A DNA stretch of 17,199 nt from Thermoleophilia bacterium (lineage in GTDB: Bacteria > Actinomycetota > Thermoleophilia > Gaiellales > SKUG01), in assembly GCA_025964465.1 (NCBI GenBank), contig JAOPYS010000176.1, positions 1 to 17,199 of the forward strand, read 5' to 3'. Below, piece by piece: positions 8,283 to 14,872 of the stretch (within the stretch, counting starts at the first letter, position 1; every line of letters starts with the position of its first letter). Made by a program: the position numbers and the translations under genes. The notes under the pieces are model-generated. The model was not told the DNA's origin. It worked only from the letters and a program-made list of their open reading frames with translations, and ran no database searches.

Positions 8283-9260
8283 ATGCGCCGCCACTCCCCC
8301 GGCCCCTGGTCCCTCCTCGCCGCCCGCCGCGCCACGGCCGTGGCGCTGGCGTTGCAGTGGTGGATCGTGGTGACGGGGGCGACGGTGCGCCTCACCGGAT
8401 CCGGGCTGGGCTGCCCCAACTGGCCCACCTGCACGCGCACGCGCCCCGTGCCGCAGCTCGAGCAGCACGCGCTCATCGAGTTCCTCAACCGGATGACCAC
8501 GACCCCGACCCTGCTGGCCGCGCTCGTCTCGCTCTGGATCTGCTGGCGCGTGGCCCGCCCCGACGGCGCCGCGCCGCGGCGCGACCTGCGCATCTCGACC
8601 GCACTGGTGGTCGGCGGCATCTTCGTGCAGGCCGCCCTCGGCGCCCTCACGGTGATCCTCGAGCTGCCGCCGGAGATCGTGGCCGTGCACTTCCTCGTCA
8701 GCATCAGCCTCATCGCCACGGCGACCTTCGCATGGGTGGCGGCGGGATCCACCACGCCCCTGCGGCTCGCGCGCGGACGGACCCCGGCCGCCGTCCGGGC
8801 CGCTGCCGCCGGCGCCATGCTGCTCCTGCTGCTCGCCATCATCGTGGCCGGCGTGCTGACCACGGCCTCCGGGCCGCACTCGGGCGCGTCGGGCACCGGG
8901 CAGGCCATCGACCGCTTCGGCCTGTTCTCCATCGCGGTGACGCTCCACGCGCGCGGGGCCTACGCCTTCCTCGTCCTGGTCGTGGGCCTCACGTGGCTCC
9001 GGGCCCGGCGCCGGGAGGCGATCCGCGACCTCGGCGTGCTGCTCACGCTGGTCGCCGTGCAGATCACGCTCGGCGAGATCCAGTACCGCAACGGGCTGCC
9101 GTGGCAGGTGGTGCTCGCCCACGTCGCCAACGCGGCGCTGCTGTGGCTCGTCGCGTCGCGCATCGCGATCGGTGCCATGACGGTGGCCTCCCCCGGACCA
9201 CGCACCTCGGTCACCGTCGCACCGGCGCCGGCCGACCGCTACGATCCCGTCTCGGCCTGA
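8283..9260 (+). CDS. ctaA: Heme A synthase (CtaA/COX15 family)
   Basis: 325 residues, about eight hydrophobic helices. It oxidises the methyl group of heme O to give heme A for cytochrome c oxidase in the membrane. Family marks: TGATVRLTGSGLGCPNWPTC with the extracytoplasmic Cys pair C44/C50 (written here as TGATVRLTGS plus GLGCPNWPTC), E66 in ALIEFLNR, and helix histidines H136, H222 (LHARGA) and H280 (LAHVANA). The position that is His next to the conserved Glu in B. subtilis CtaA is N69 here; I recall an E-F-x-N-R form in other actinobacterial CtaA proteins, so this is probably a lineage form and not damage. A second Cys pair in the C-terminal half is absent. The open frame extends far upstream to 7125, but that part is non-coding or overlaps the leftward gene. 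Confidence 0.92.
   Translation: MRRHSPGPWSLLAARRATAVALALQWWIVVTGATVRLTGSGLGCPNWPTCTRTRPVPQLEQHALIEFLNRMTTTPTLLAALVSLWICWRVARPDGAAPRRDLRISTALVVGGIFVQAALGALTVILELPPEIVAVHFLVSISLIATATFAWVAAGSTTPLRLARGRTPAAVRAAAAGAMLLLLLAIIVAGVLTTASGPHSGASGTGQAIDRFGLFSIAVTLHARGAYAFLVLVVGLTWLRARRREAIRDLGVLLTLVAVQITLGEIQYRNGLPWQVVLAHVANAALLWLVASRIAIGAMTVASPGPRTSVTVAPAPADRYDPVSA
9240..9245 (+). promoter_or_regulatory. Possible -10 box for the gene at 9299
   Basis: TACGAT fits TAnnnT inside the last codons of ctaA and would give a leader of roughly 45 nt before the GTG at 9299. Weakly supported, because the 38-bp gap also allows simple read-through from ctaA. Confidence 0.25.
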
Positions 9261-9298
9261 GCGCTCCCCGCGCCCCCTCCCAGCGAAGGACCGAACCC

Positions 9299-9844
9299 GT
9301 GCAGATCAGCACCCCCGCCCGCACCGCCGACGCCCAGCCCCTGCGCGTGATCGTCAACATCGCAGGCCTCGCCGGCCCCGCGACCGGTGACCGCTGGAGC
9401 CTGCACCGCGCCGATTCGGTGAACGTCGACGCCACCGGCGCGCGCATGTCCCAGTCCACGTACGACCCCCTCTGGGACGGCCCGTACGCCCAACCCGCGC
9501 AGCCCGGCGACTGGAACCGCACCGTGGCTGCGGCCGACACGTCGCCGGCGCTGGCCCAGGCCCTCGACGGCCTGCGCGCCTCCGTGGCCTCGCTCGACTG
9601 GAGCCGCACGTCGCCGGAGATGACGGCCGGCCCCGCGTACGCGACGCTGCACGCGACCTTCGCCGAGCGCCCCGCCGGTGCGACGCAGGCGTGGCAGGAG
9701 CGCGACGGCACCTGGACGGCCTACGCCCGCACCAGCCTCGACGACCTGCTCGCCGACCCGACGCTCGCCCCGGTCGTCGTCGCGGCCCGTGCGGCGCTTG
9801 CCGTCGGTCGCCCCGCGACGTCCGGCGGTAGGGTCGCGGCATGA
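9299..9844 (+). CDS. Conserved-looking hypothetical protein
   Basis: 181 residues from a GTG with gaagga about 8 nt upstream; soluble, with no signal peptide or membrane helix. It contains a middle segment rich in Trp, Pro and Tyr (DPLWDGPYAQPAQPGDWN, residues 56-73) and an alanine-rich C-terminal helix. I do not recognise a family or catalytic motif. It follows ctaA by 38 bp, and its stop overlaps the bcp ATG (ATGA), so it is probably co-transcribed and translationally coupled with the peroxiredoxin gene. An upstream open frame reaching back to 8210 is the shadow of ctaA. Confidence 0.78.
   Translation: MQISTPARTADAQPLRVIVNIAGLAGPATGDRWSLHRADSVNVDATGARMSQSTYDPLWDGPYAQPAQPGDWNRTVAAADTSPALAQALDGLRASVASLDWSRTSPEMTAGPAYATLHATFAERPAGATQAWQERDGTWTAYARTSLDDLLADPTLAPVVVAARAALAVGRPATSGGRVAA
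9829..9834 (+). promoter_or_regulatory. Candidate internal -10 box of bcp (leaderless)
   Basis: TAGGGT ends 6 nt before the bcp ATG, inside the last codons of the preceding gene. It fits the same spacing seen before ccmE and ctaA, and would give the peroxiredoxin its own leaderless message in addition to read-through. Confidence 0.35.
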
Positions 9845-10320
9845 CGACCTCCACCCGCATCGAGACCGGCCAGCCCGTCCCCGACCTGACCCTCGTCGAC
9901 GACACGGGCGCGGACGTCGCCCTGCGCGACCTGGCCGGCCGACGCGTGGTGCTGTACTTCTACCCCAAGGACGACACGCCCGGGTGCACGACGCAGGCCT
10001 GCGACCTGCGCGACTCGTGGAGCGAGTTCGAGGGGATCGACGACCTCGTGGTCTACGGCGTCAGCCCGGACGGCGCGGAATCGCATCGGAAGTTCCGCGC
10101 GAAGCACGACCTGCCCTTCCACCTGCTGGTGGACGAGGAGCACCGCCTGGCTGAAGCCCTCGGCTTCTGGGTCGAGAAGTCGATGTACGGCAAGACGTAC
10201 TGGGGCGTGGAGCGCAGCACGGTCGTGGTCGGCGCGGACGGCACCGTCATCGCCATCGCCCACAAGGTGAAGCCCGCGGAGCACGTCGCGTGGCTGCGCG
10301 GCGTCCTCGAGCTGGGCTGA
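9841..10320 (+). CDS. bcp: Thiol peroxidase, Bcp/PrxQ-type peroxiredoxin
   Basis: 159 residues, the usual length of the family. A cytoplasmic enzyme that reduces hydrogen peroxide and organic hydroperoxides using thioredoxin-type reductants. The active site FYPKDDTPGCTTQACDL holds the peroxidatic Cys C49 in the PxxxTxxC context and a resolving Cys C54 five residues on, the arrangement of atypical two-Cys PrxQ proteins. Thioredoxin-fold elements follow, including VVYGVSPD and GVERSTVVVGADG. The start ATG overlaps the preceding stop (ATGA). The methyltransferase gene begins 5 bp after its stop. An oxidant-defence gene next to ctaA is consistent with aerobic respiration but does not show a functional link. 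Confidence 0.95.
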   Translation: MTTSTRIETGQPVPDLTLVDDTGADVALRDLAGRRVVLYFYPKDDTPGCTTQACDLRDSWSEFEGIDDLVVYGVSPDGAESHRKFRAKHDLPFHLLVDEEHRLAEALGFWVEKSMYGKTYWGVERSTVVVGADGTVIAIAHKVKPAEHVAWLRGVLELG

Positions 10321-10325
10321 CGACC

Positions 10326-10991
10326 GTGCGCGTCCCCTTCGTCGGCCTGCGCATCCCCATCCCGAATCCCATCCCCTCGCGCGCGCGTGCGCGCGTGAGA
10401 CGTACCGGCGTGCACGTGCTGATGGTGGCTGCGAGCGTGCCGGTGGTGCGCCCGGTCGCCGAGCGCGGGTTCCGCGCCCTGTTCGACTCGCTCGCCGACG
10501 ACTGGGAGCGCATCCGCGCCGACCCCACGTACCGCGAGGGCTTCCGGGAGGCGCTCGCCCACCTGCCGCGCGGGTTCCGCCCCCGCCGAGCACTCGACGT
10601 GGCGTGCGGCACCGGCATCGCCACCGAGGTGCTGCTGGCGCGCTGGCCGCAGCTCGCGGCGAACGGGTTCGACATCTCACCGCGCATGGTGGAGCTCGCC
10701 AGCGAGCTCGTGCCCGGGGCCAGCTTCGAGGTGGCGTCCGTGCACCACCTCCCGTGGGCGGACGGCGAGTTCGACCTGGTCTGCGCACTGGACGGCCTGC
10801 TCGACCTGCCGGAGCTGTTGCGGGTGCTGCACCGCAAGGGACGCCTGCTCGTCGTGTACTCGCGCGGCGGCACGACCCCGATCTCCCGCCCGCTCGCGGC
10901 CCTCGCGACGGAGCTCAACGACCTCGACGCGATCGCCGAGGTCTACACCGACGGCGAGGCGCACGTCCTCGTGGCCCGCCACCGCCGCTAG
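10326..10991 (+). CDS. Class I SAM-dependent methyltransferase
   Basis: 221 residues from the GTG at 10326. The Rossmann-type methyltransferase core is clear: motif I ALDVACGTGIAT (89-100), the acidic strand-2 turn GFDISPRMVELA (114-125), FEVASVHHLPWADGEFDLV (134-152, post-I and motif II region), then a strand like GRLLVVYSRGG. The N-terminal 70 residues are basic, then helical (FDSLADDWERIRADPTYREGF), as in Methyltransf_11/25 small-molecule enzymes. Substrate cannot be deduced. An upstream GTG/ATG-type start at 10290 would overlap bcp and is less likely; ATG 10422 is also possible but would shorten the N-terminal helices. Its stop shares CTAG with the convergent metallopeptidase gene. Confidence 0.88.
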   Translation: MRVPFVGLRIPIPNPIPSRARARVRRTGVHVLMVAASVPVVRPVAERGFRALFDSLADDWERIRADPTYREGFREALAHLPRGFRPRRALDVACGTGIATEVLLARWPQLAANGFDISPRMVELASELVPGASFEVASVHHLPWADGEFDLVCALDGLLDLPELLRVLHRKGRLLVVYSRGGTTPISRPLAALATELNDLDAIAEVYTDGEAHVLVARHRR

Positions 10992-11896
10992 AACAGGGCG
11001 ACCTGGCCGTCGGTCGGGTGCACGCCACGCCGGCGTCGACGCGGGCGCCGCAACGCCACGGGCGCCGGCCCCTCCGCCACGTCGTCGACCACGTCCGGCG
11101 TCGGCTGGAAGGCCACGGCCGCGAGGCCCTGCGACGGTCGCGAGATGCGCAGGGCGGCGCCGTGCTCGCGCAGCCACTCGCTCGCCTCCAGGTGGCGCGG
11201 GTAGCGCTGGTCCAGCAGGGCCCAGAAGCGGTCGGAGTGGTTGAGCTCCTCGATGTGGCACAGCTCGTGGACGACGATCGAGTCCAGCACCCACGCAGGG
11301 GCCAGCAGCAGCCGCCAGTTGAACGACAGGTCGCCGCGGTGCGTGCACGAACCCCACCGCGTGCGCTGCTCGCGCACGCTGACCTTGCCCGGGCGCAGGC
11401 CCAGCGCCGCCGACCACTCCGCCACGCGCGCCTCGAACACCGTGCGCGCCTCCCGGCGGTACCAAGCGACGAGTGCGTCGTGCGCATCGCCGTCGGCCGG
11501 CACCCGCAGCTGCAGGCGCCCCTCCGCGAAGCGCACCGTCGCGCGACCGCCACCGCGCTCGAGCGAGGTCGGCACCCAGCTGCCGAACAGGCGCACGGGG
11601 TCGCCGCGCTCCAGGTCGACCTCGGTGTCGCGGGCCTTCAGCTCCATCCGCGTGAGCACGCCGTGCAGCCACTCGGCGCGCTCGCGCACGATGGGGTCGA
11701 GGCGCTCGGCCGGGAACCGCTGCGGCATCGATGCGGTGACGGAGCCGTGCTCGTCGACGTGCAGCCGCACGTGCCGCGTGCGTCGGCCGCGTCGAATGCG
11801 CACGTCGATCGCGGCGAGCACGGGGTGGCCCAGCTCGATGCGACGCAGCTCGGCGCCGTCGGCAGGGCTCGCGGGGCGTGCGGATCGGGCGGCCAT
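10988..11896 (-). CDS. YgjP-like zinc metallopeptidase (DUF45/M48-type)
   Basis: 302 residues, cytoplasmic by absence of a signal. An N-terminal beta-rich part (about 25-130) precedes the conserved core: RTRWGSCTHRGDLSFNWRLL (178-197), VLDSIVVHELCHIEELNHS (203-221) and FWALL. H210, E211 and H214 form the HExxH zinc motif, with the family's NHS (H220) as a probable third ligand. The family (E. coli YgjP, metal-dependent hydrolase) is poorly understood; protease activity is presumed from the motif. A Pro/Arg-rich C-terminal extension of about 50 residues is less conserved. It follows the OmdA gene by 26 bp, with a possible promoter (TACAGT) in the gap. Confidence 0.9.
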   Translation of the reverse strand: MAARSARPASPADGAELRRIELGHPVLAAIDVRIRRGRRTRHVRLHVDEHGSVTASMPQRFPAERLDPIVRERAEWLHGVLTRMELKARDTEVDLERGDPVRLFGSWVPTSLERGGGRATVRFAEGRLQLRVPADGDAHDALVAWYRREARTVFEARVAEWSAALGLRPGKVSVREQRTRWGSCTHRGDLSFNWRLLLAPAWVLDSIVVHELCHIEELNHSDRFWALLDQRYPRHLEASEWLREHGAALRISRPSQGLAAVAFQPTPDVVDDVAEGPAPVALRRPRRRRRGVHPTDGQVALF

Positions 11897-11905
11897 CCTC
11901 CCGAG

Positions 11906-11911
11906 ACTGTA
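11906..11911 (-). promoter_or_regulatory. Candidate -10 box of the YgjP-like gene
   Basis: TACAGT on the minus strand ends 9 nt before the ATG at 11896, leaving at most 2-3 nt of leader. gggagg lies between box and start and would be only partly transcribed. It fits the pattern seen before ccmE, ctaA and others. Confidence 0.4.
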
Positions 11912-11922
11912 GCCGATCCCGG

Positions 11923-12162
11923 TCAGGACCGCTCGAGGAGGCGCATCACGGTCTGGGCGGCGCGCCGCTCGCGCGAATCGGTGCGGCGCGCCTCCGTCAC
12001 CCAGCGGACGTACTCGCGCCGGTGCGCCGGGGCGAGCGCAGCGAAGCGCTCGCTGGCGACCGGGGCCGCAGCGAGCGCTTCACGAAGTTCCGCGGGCAGC
12101 GTGGGTTCGGGTCGGCCACCGGCCGCGCCTCGCCCGGGCAGGTCTTCCCCGCCGTTGCCCAC
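11923..12162 (-). CDS. Stand-alone YdeI/OmpD-associated (OmdA) domain protein
   Basis: 79 residues from a GTG with gaggga about 7 nt upstream. After a Gly/Pro-rich N-terminus, residues 21-78 carry the OmdA pattern: PAELREALAAAP, FAALAPAHRREYVRWV, EARRTDSRERRA and a closing helix TVMRLLE. In most relatives this segment is the C-terminal part of a longer YdeI-like protein; here it stands alone. The family name comes from bacteriocin-protection and OmpD-association reports in enterobacteria; the biochemical role is not known. It lies 23 bp after the LPFTG-protein stop and 26 bp before the metallopeptidase gene on the same strand. Confidence 0.75.
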   Translation of the reverse strand: MGNGGEDLPGRGAAGGRPEPTLPAELREALAAAPVASERFAALAPAHRREYVRWVTEARRTDSRERRAAQTVMRLLERS

Positions 12163-12185
12163 TCTGCTCTCCCTCGCGTGCTCGA

Positions 12186-12992
12186 TCAGTCGCCGACCTG
12201 GCGCTTGAGCAGCTCACGATACGCGATGCGGAAACCGGAGGGCGAATCCATCGAGCGGCGGTTGATGCCCTCGATCTCCTCGCGCCCGGAGGCACCGAAC
12301 AGGAACAGCATGCCGCCCGTGCCGGCCAGCAGGGCGAGGATCAGCGCGAGCACGATGTCGCCGGGGCCAGTGAACGGCAGCTTCGTCGTGCGCTTGACGT
12401 GGTGGCAGACCTCGAGGCCGGGCGAGCTCTGGCACGTCGGGATGTCGATGCCGCTGCAGCTGACCGTGGCCGTGTCGACGCAGGGGCCGGGGACCGGGGT
12501 CGGATTGGGGCAGGCGGGGTTCACGCCGACCTCGCACTCCGTCGGCGGCGGCGGGCACAGGCTCTTGTCCGTCTTGCAGGTCGGGCCGGGCGGGCACGCG
12601 GCCGCACCGCTCTCGCCGCACACCTTCGGCGGGTTGCACGTCGACGGTGCCGACTCGGTGCTGCACGCGTCGACGGGCGGCTTGGGCTTCGGCAGCTCGG
12701 TCGAGGGCGGCGTCTCCGTGGAGGGCGGCGTCTCGGTCGTGGTGCAGCTCGAGGTGCACGACGGCGTCGTCGACGAGCCACAGCTCGAGGTGCAGCTGGA
12801 GGACGTCGACGAATCGGTCGAGGTGCTCGAGCCGGTGGTCGAGGTGCTGGTCGACGAACCCGAGGTCGAGGTTGCCGACTCCGTGCCCGTGGTCGTGGCC
12901 GAATCCGCGGCGCTCGCGGATTGCGCCGCGAGCATCGAGACGAGCACTGCGATGAGCAGTGCGAGGATGATGGTGAAGCGTCCGTGCCGCAT
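12186..12992 (-). CDS. Secreted Ser/Thr- and Cys-rich protein with LPFTG and membrane anchor
   Basis: 268 residues. The signal peptide (1-29) ends in AQSASA. A Ser/Thr-rich low-complexity stretch (31-88), which may be glycosylated or extended, leads into Pro-rich repeats (TETPPS twice, KPKPP) and a Pro/Cys segment. I count 16 Cys between 67 and 196, including CTSSC twice, suggesting many disulfides outside the cell. LPFTG at 205-209 precedes a hydrophobic helix (212-232), the order of a sortase signal. Unlike classical substrates, about 36 residues follow the helix, ending RELLKRQVGD, so it may instead be a plain single-pass membrane protein. No sortase is in the window. The gene has the best promoter seen here (13029-13057) and heads a three-gene run. 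Confidence 0.88.
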   Translation of the reverse strand: MRHGRFTIILALLIAVLVSMLAAQSASAADSATTTGTESATSTSGSSTSTSTTGSSTSTDSSTSSSCTSSCGSSTTPSCTSSCTTTETPPSTETPPSTELPKPKPPVDACSTESAPSTCNPPKVCGESGAAACPPGPTCKTDKSLCPPPPTECEVGVNPACPNPTPVPGPCVDTATVSCSGIDIPTCQSSPGLEVCHHVKRTTKLPFTGPGDIVLALILALLAGTGGMLFLFGASGREEIEGINRRSMDSPSGFRIAYRELLKRQVGD

Positions 12993-13028
12993 GGTTTCGA
13001 GCCCCTGGTTGGAAGGTGTCCTGCATCG

Positions 13029-13057
13029 AACGTACCACCGGTCGGCCGTTCCGTGAA
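13029..13057 (-). promoter_or_regulatory. Promoter of the LPFTG-protein gene
   Basis: On the minus strand, TTCACG (13052-13057) is separated by 17 bp from TACGTT (13029-13034), close to the TTGACn / TAnnnT pattern of the main actinobacterial sigma factor. The leader would be about 30 nt and includes caggggc as a possible ribosome binding site. The surrounding 13060-13105 stretch is locally AT-richer, as often seen around promoters. Confidence 0.55.
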
Positions 13058-13161
13058 GCCCCGAAATTCCGCATGGTTACGTGGTTTTTCCGGGTTCGCG
13101 CCGCGAGGGGGCCACGATCGGGGCAGCGCGGGGTCGCGCGCCGGGCGACCGGCCTGCTCGC

Positions 13162-13167
13162 TACGAT
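13162..13167 (+). promoter_or_regulatory. Candidate -10 box for the gene at 13193
   Basis: TACGAT fits TAnnnT. With a start about 7 nt downstream the leader would be some 18 nt and include the strong gggagg ribosome binding site. No good -35 box. Confidence 0.4.
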
Positions 13168-13192
13168 GGTCGCTCCCTGGGGAGGTCGCCGG

Positions 13193-13489
13193 ATGGGAAC
13201 CGCGCCGATGCGCATCTCGCTCGACGAGCAGCGAGCGCTCTACCGACAGCACGCAGCCGAGGCGGGTGACCGCCTCGTGGCCCTGCTGCGCGCCCGGCTC
13301 GACGAGCTCGTCGAGCTCGGGTTCGAGCGGGCCTTCGAGACCGTGGGCGTGCACGAGTACGGCGACGCCACGTACTGGAAGGCGACCGAGCAGCTCGCGG
13401 ACGAAGCGGCCGCGGAGCTGGCGGACGCGGTGTTCTACCTGCACATCCCGGTCGCCCGCGAGCACGGCGACCTGCCCGCACCTGACTGA
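13193..13489 (+). CDS. Small helical protein, possibly MazG-like
   Basis: 98 residues. The ATG at 13193 is chosen because gggagg lies 7 nt upstream; the open frame reaches back to 13016, but the extension is Arg-rich and covers the promoter region. Two long helices are predicted (about 10-50 and 62-90). The segment HEYGDATYWKATEQL followed by DEAAAELADAVFYL resembles the second half of all-alpha NTP pyrophosphohydrolases (MazG/dUTPase-like E...ExxD metal site, here E75 and D78). The first half of that site is not obvious, so the assignment is tentative and a catalytically inactive relative is possible. Oriented away from the LPFTG-protein gene. Confidence 0.7.
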   Translation: MGTAPMRISLDEQRALYRQHAAEAGDRLVALLRARLDELVELGFERAFETVGVHEYGDATYWKATEQLADEAAAELADAVFYLHIPVAREHGDLPAPD

Positions 13490-13614
13490 GCCGCTCGCGC
13501 CGCCACCCGCGTCGCATCCCCCTTGCGCTACCCGCCCGGCCCGTCGTCCACTGGACCCACGGTGCACGCGCGCGGGCCTCTCGCCCGGCCGTGCTGCGCA
13601 CGAGGGGGGAAGGG

Positions 13615-14466
13615 ATGGCCGGCAACGGCTCGGTCGGCACCGCAGGTGCTGGCCTCGCGACGACGTTCGCCGCCGCACGGCTGGCGGCGGCCCAGGCCTG
13701 CTGTCACGAGCCCGTCGCGCTGCGCCCGGCACCCACTCCGCCCCAGGCCCCCGGCGGCGCTGCCGCGCACCACGCGGGGCACCACCACCGTCCGCACCAC
13801 CCGCACCACCCCCCGGCCGGACAGGTCCACGTGGCGACGACCTGCCTTCCCGCCGGCATGGTCCGCGGTGGTGGCCCGGCCGCGCCCGCCGTGCTCGTCG
13901 ATCCGGCGCTCTCCGCGCTCGGCACGCTCCTGGCCGACGCGGCGCCGCTCGACCGTCCGCCGTCGCCGCTGCGAGGGCTGGCCACCGCGATCCGTGACGG
14001 CCTCGCGCGCCTTGTGCTCCTGCTGCCCGCCCGCGGCGAGGCCCCCGACCTCGCGCCGGCGCTCGGTGCCGCTCCGACGTTGCCCGACGCGCCGGTGCCA
14101 CTGCCACAGCTCGTGCCGCTGCCGATGCCGCTCCAGCCCGCGCCCCCGCCGTCGCTCACCTTCGACCCCGAGCTCGGCACCATCGTCGGCATCGGCGACG
14201 GTGAGGTCCCGGCGCCCCACGACGGGCTCGACGACCCGGCGCCGGGCTCGTTCGCCGACCGATTCCGCATCCCGAGTTCGTGGGTCGCGATCGCCGGCAT
14301 GTTCTCCCGCCCGGCACTCGCCTCGCGCGGTCGCGACCTGGTCGCGCGGATCGACGACCTGCTCGACGAGGTCGGCATCACGCGCCTGCAGCTGCTGCTG
14401 CTCACCCTGCTCGCGCCGATCGCCACGGCCTTCGCGATCAAGGTCGTCGTCGACCTGCTCGGCTGA
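13615..14466 (+). CDS. His-rich protein with C-terminal membrane helix, function unknown
   Basis: 283 residues from the ATG at 13615, preceded by a purine-rich ggggggaaggg; a GTG at 13591 is an in-frame alternative. The N-terminal region has a hydrophobic Ala-rich stretch (10-30) ending in a Cys pair, then a His cluster with nine His in residues 52-65, followed by a long Pro/Ala/Leu-rich region. The last 60 residues look ordered: a helix (DLVARIDDLLDEVGITR) followed by a membrane helix (258-280) and only a few residues after it, as in tail-anchored proteins. The His cluster could bind Ni, Zn or Cu; that is inference, with no metal-system gene adjacent. GC-rich third codon positions support this frame. 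It ends 3 bp from the convergent gene. Confidence 0.68.
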   Translation: MAGNGSVGTAGAGLATTFAAARLAAAQACCHEPVALRPAPTPPQAPGGAAAHHAGHHHRPHHPHHPPAGQVHVATTCLPAGMVRGGGPAAPAVLVDPALSALGTLLADAAPLDRPPSPLRGLATAIRDGLARLVLLLPARGEAPDLAPALGAAPTLPDAPVPLPQLVPLPMPLQPAPPPSLTFDPELGTIVGIGDGEVPAPHDGLDDPAPGSFADRFRIPSSWVAIAGMFSRPALASRGRDLVARIDDLLDEVGITRLQLLLLTLLAPIATAFAIKVVVDLLG

Positions 14467-14469
14467 CGG

Positions 14470-14802
14470 TCAGGCGACCTGCGTGCCGTCCTCCCGCACG
14501 CGCGCGAGTCGCGAGGGCGGGAACCTGCGGGCCTGGATGTAGTCGGGCAGCCGCGACCCGACCAGGTCGAACAGCCCCTCGGCCGTCGCCGTCTCGCACC
14601 ACATCGCGAGCAGCCAGGCCGGGCGGCCGCCCTCGTCGGTCGTCTCCCAGACCTCGGTCTCCACGAACGAGTGGCGCACCGAGACGATGTCGGTCACCTG
14701 CGCCGGGCCCTGCCGGTCGTTGAAGAGGACGAGCAGCGTGGGCTCGGGGCGCGGCGGATCGGGCTCGGGCTCGATCGGGGTGACGAGGGAACGGGAGGCC
14801 AT
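14470..14802 (-). CDS. Small hypothetical protein
   Basis: 110 residues, with a Pro/Glu-rich start (9-22) and then a compact soluble region: TLLVLFNDR, VTDIVSVRHSFVETEVWET and GRPAWLLAMWCETATAEGLFDLV. No signal peptide or membrane helix, and no family recognised. The ATG at 14802 is preferred over the in-frame GTG at 14811 because a TATCGT box (14810-14815 on this strand) ends 7 nt before the ATG and overlaps the GTG. It is divergent from guaB3 and convergent with the His-rich gene. Confidence 0.68.
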   Translation of the reverse strand: MASRSLVTPIEPEPDPPRPEPTLLVLFNDRQGPAQVTDIVSVRHSFVETEVWETTDEGGRPAWLLAMWCETATAEGLFDLVGSRLPDYIQARRFPPSRLARVREDGTQVA

Positions 14803-14809
14803 CGCCGCC

Positions 14810-14815
14810 ACGATA
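14810..14815 (-). promoter_or_regulatory. Candidate -10 box (leaderless) of the small gene at 14802
   Basis: TATCGT on the minus strand ends 7 nt before the ATG, placing the transcription start at the start codon. Same spacing as the boxes before ccmE, ctaA and bcp. Confidence 0.42.
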
Positions 14816-14860
14816 CCCGATGGCGGGGCCCTCGTCCGCGGGCGCCGCGTCGGCCGCGAT

Positions 14861-14869
14861 TGCTATGGT
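14861..14869 (+). promoter_or_regulatory. Candidate extended -10 promoter of guaB3-guaA
   Basis: TGC followed by TATGGT forms an extended -10 element (TGn-TAnnnT). Transcription would start near 14875-14877, at the left arm of the leader hairpin, giving a leader of about 100 nt before the ATG at 14979. No clear -35 box. Confidence 0.4.
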
Positions 14870-14872
14870 CCC

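Noticed and set aside
10376..10400. Alternating CG/TG run (Z-DNA-like) at the start of the methyltransferase gene
   Set aside because: Explained by Arg/Ala codons of a basic N-terminus in a GC-rich genome; no independent sign of function.
12399..14107. Long open frames on both strands across the LPFTG and His-rich genes
   Set aside because: Low-complexity Arg/Ala translations in alternative frames of GC-rich sequence; they contradict the signal peptide, LPFTG and ribosome binding site evidence for the chosen genes.
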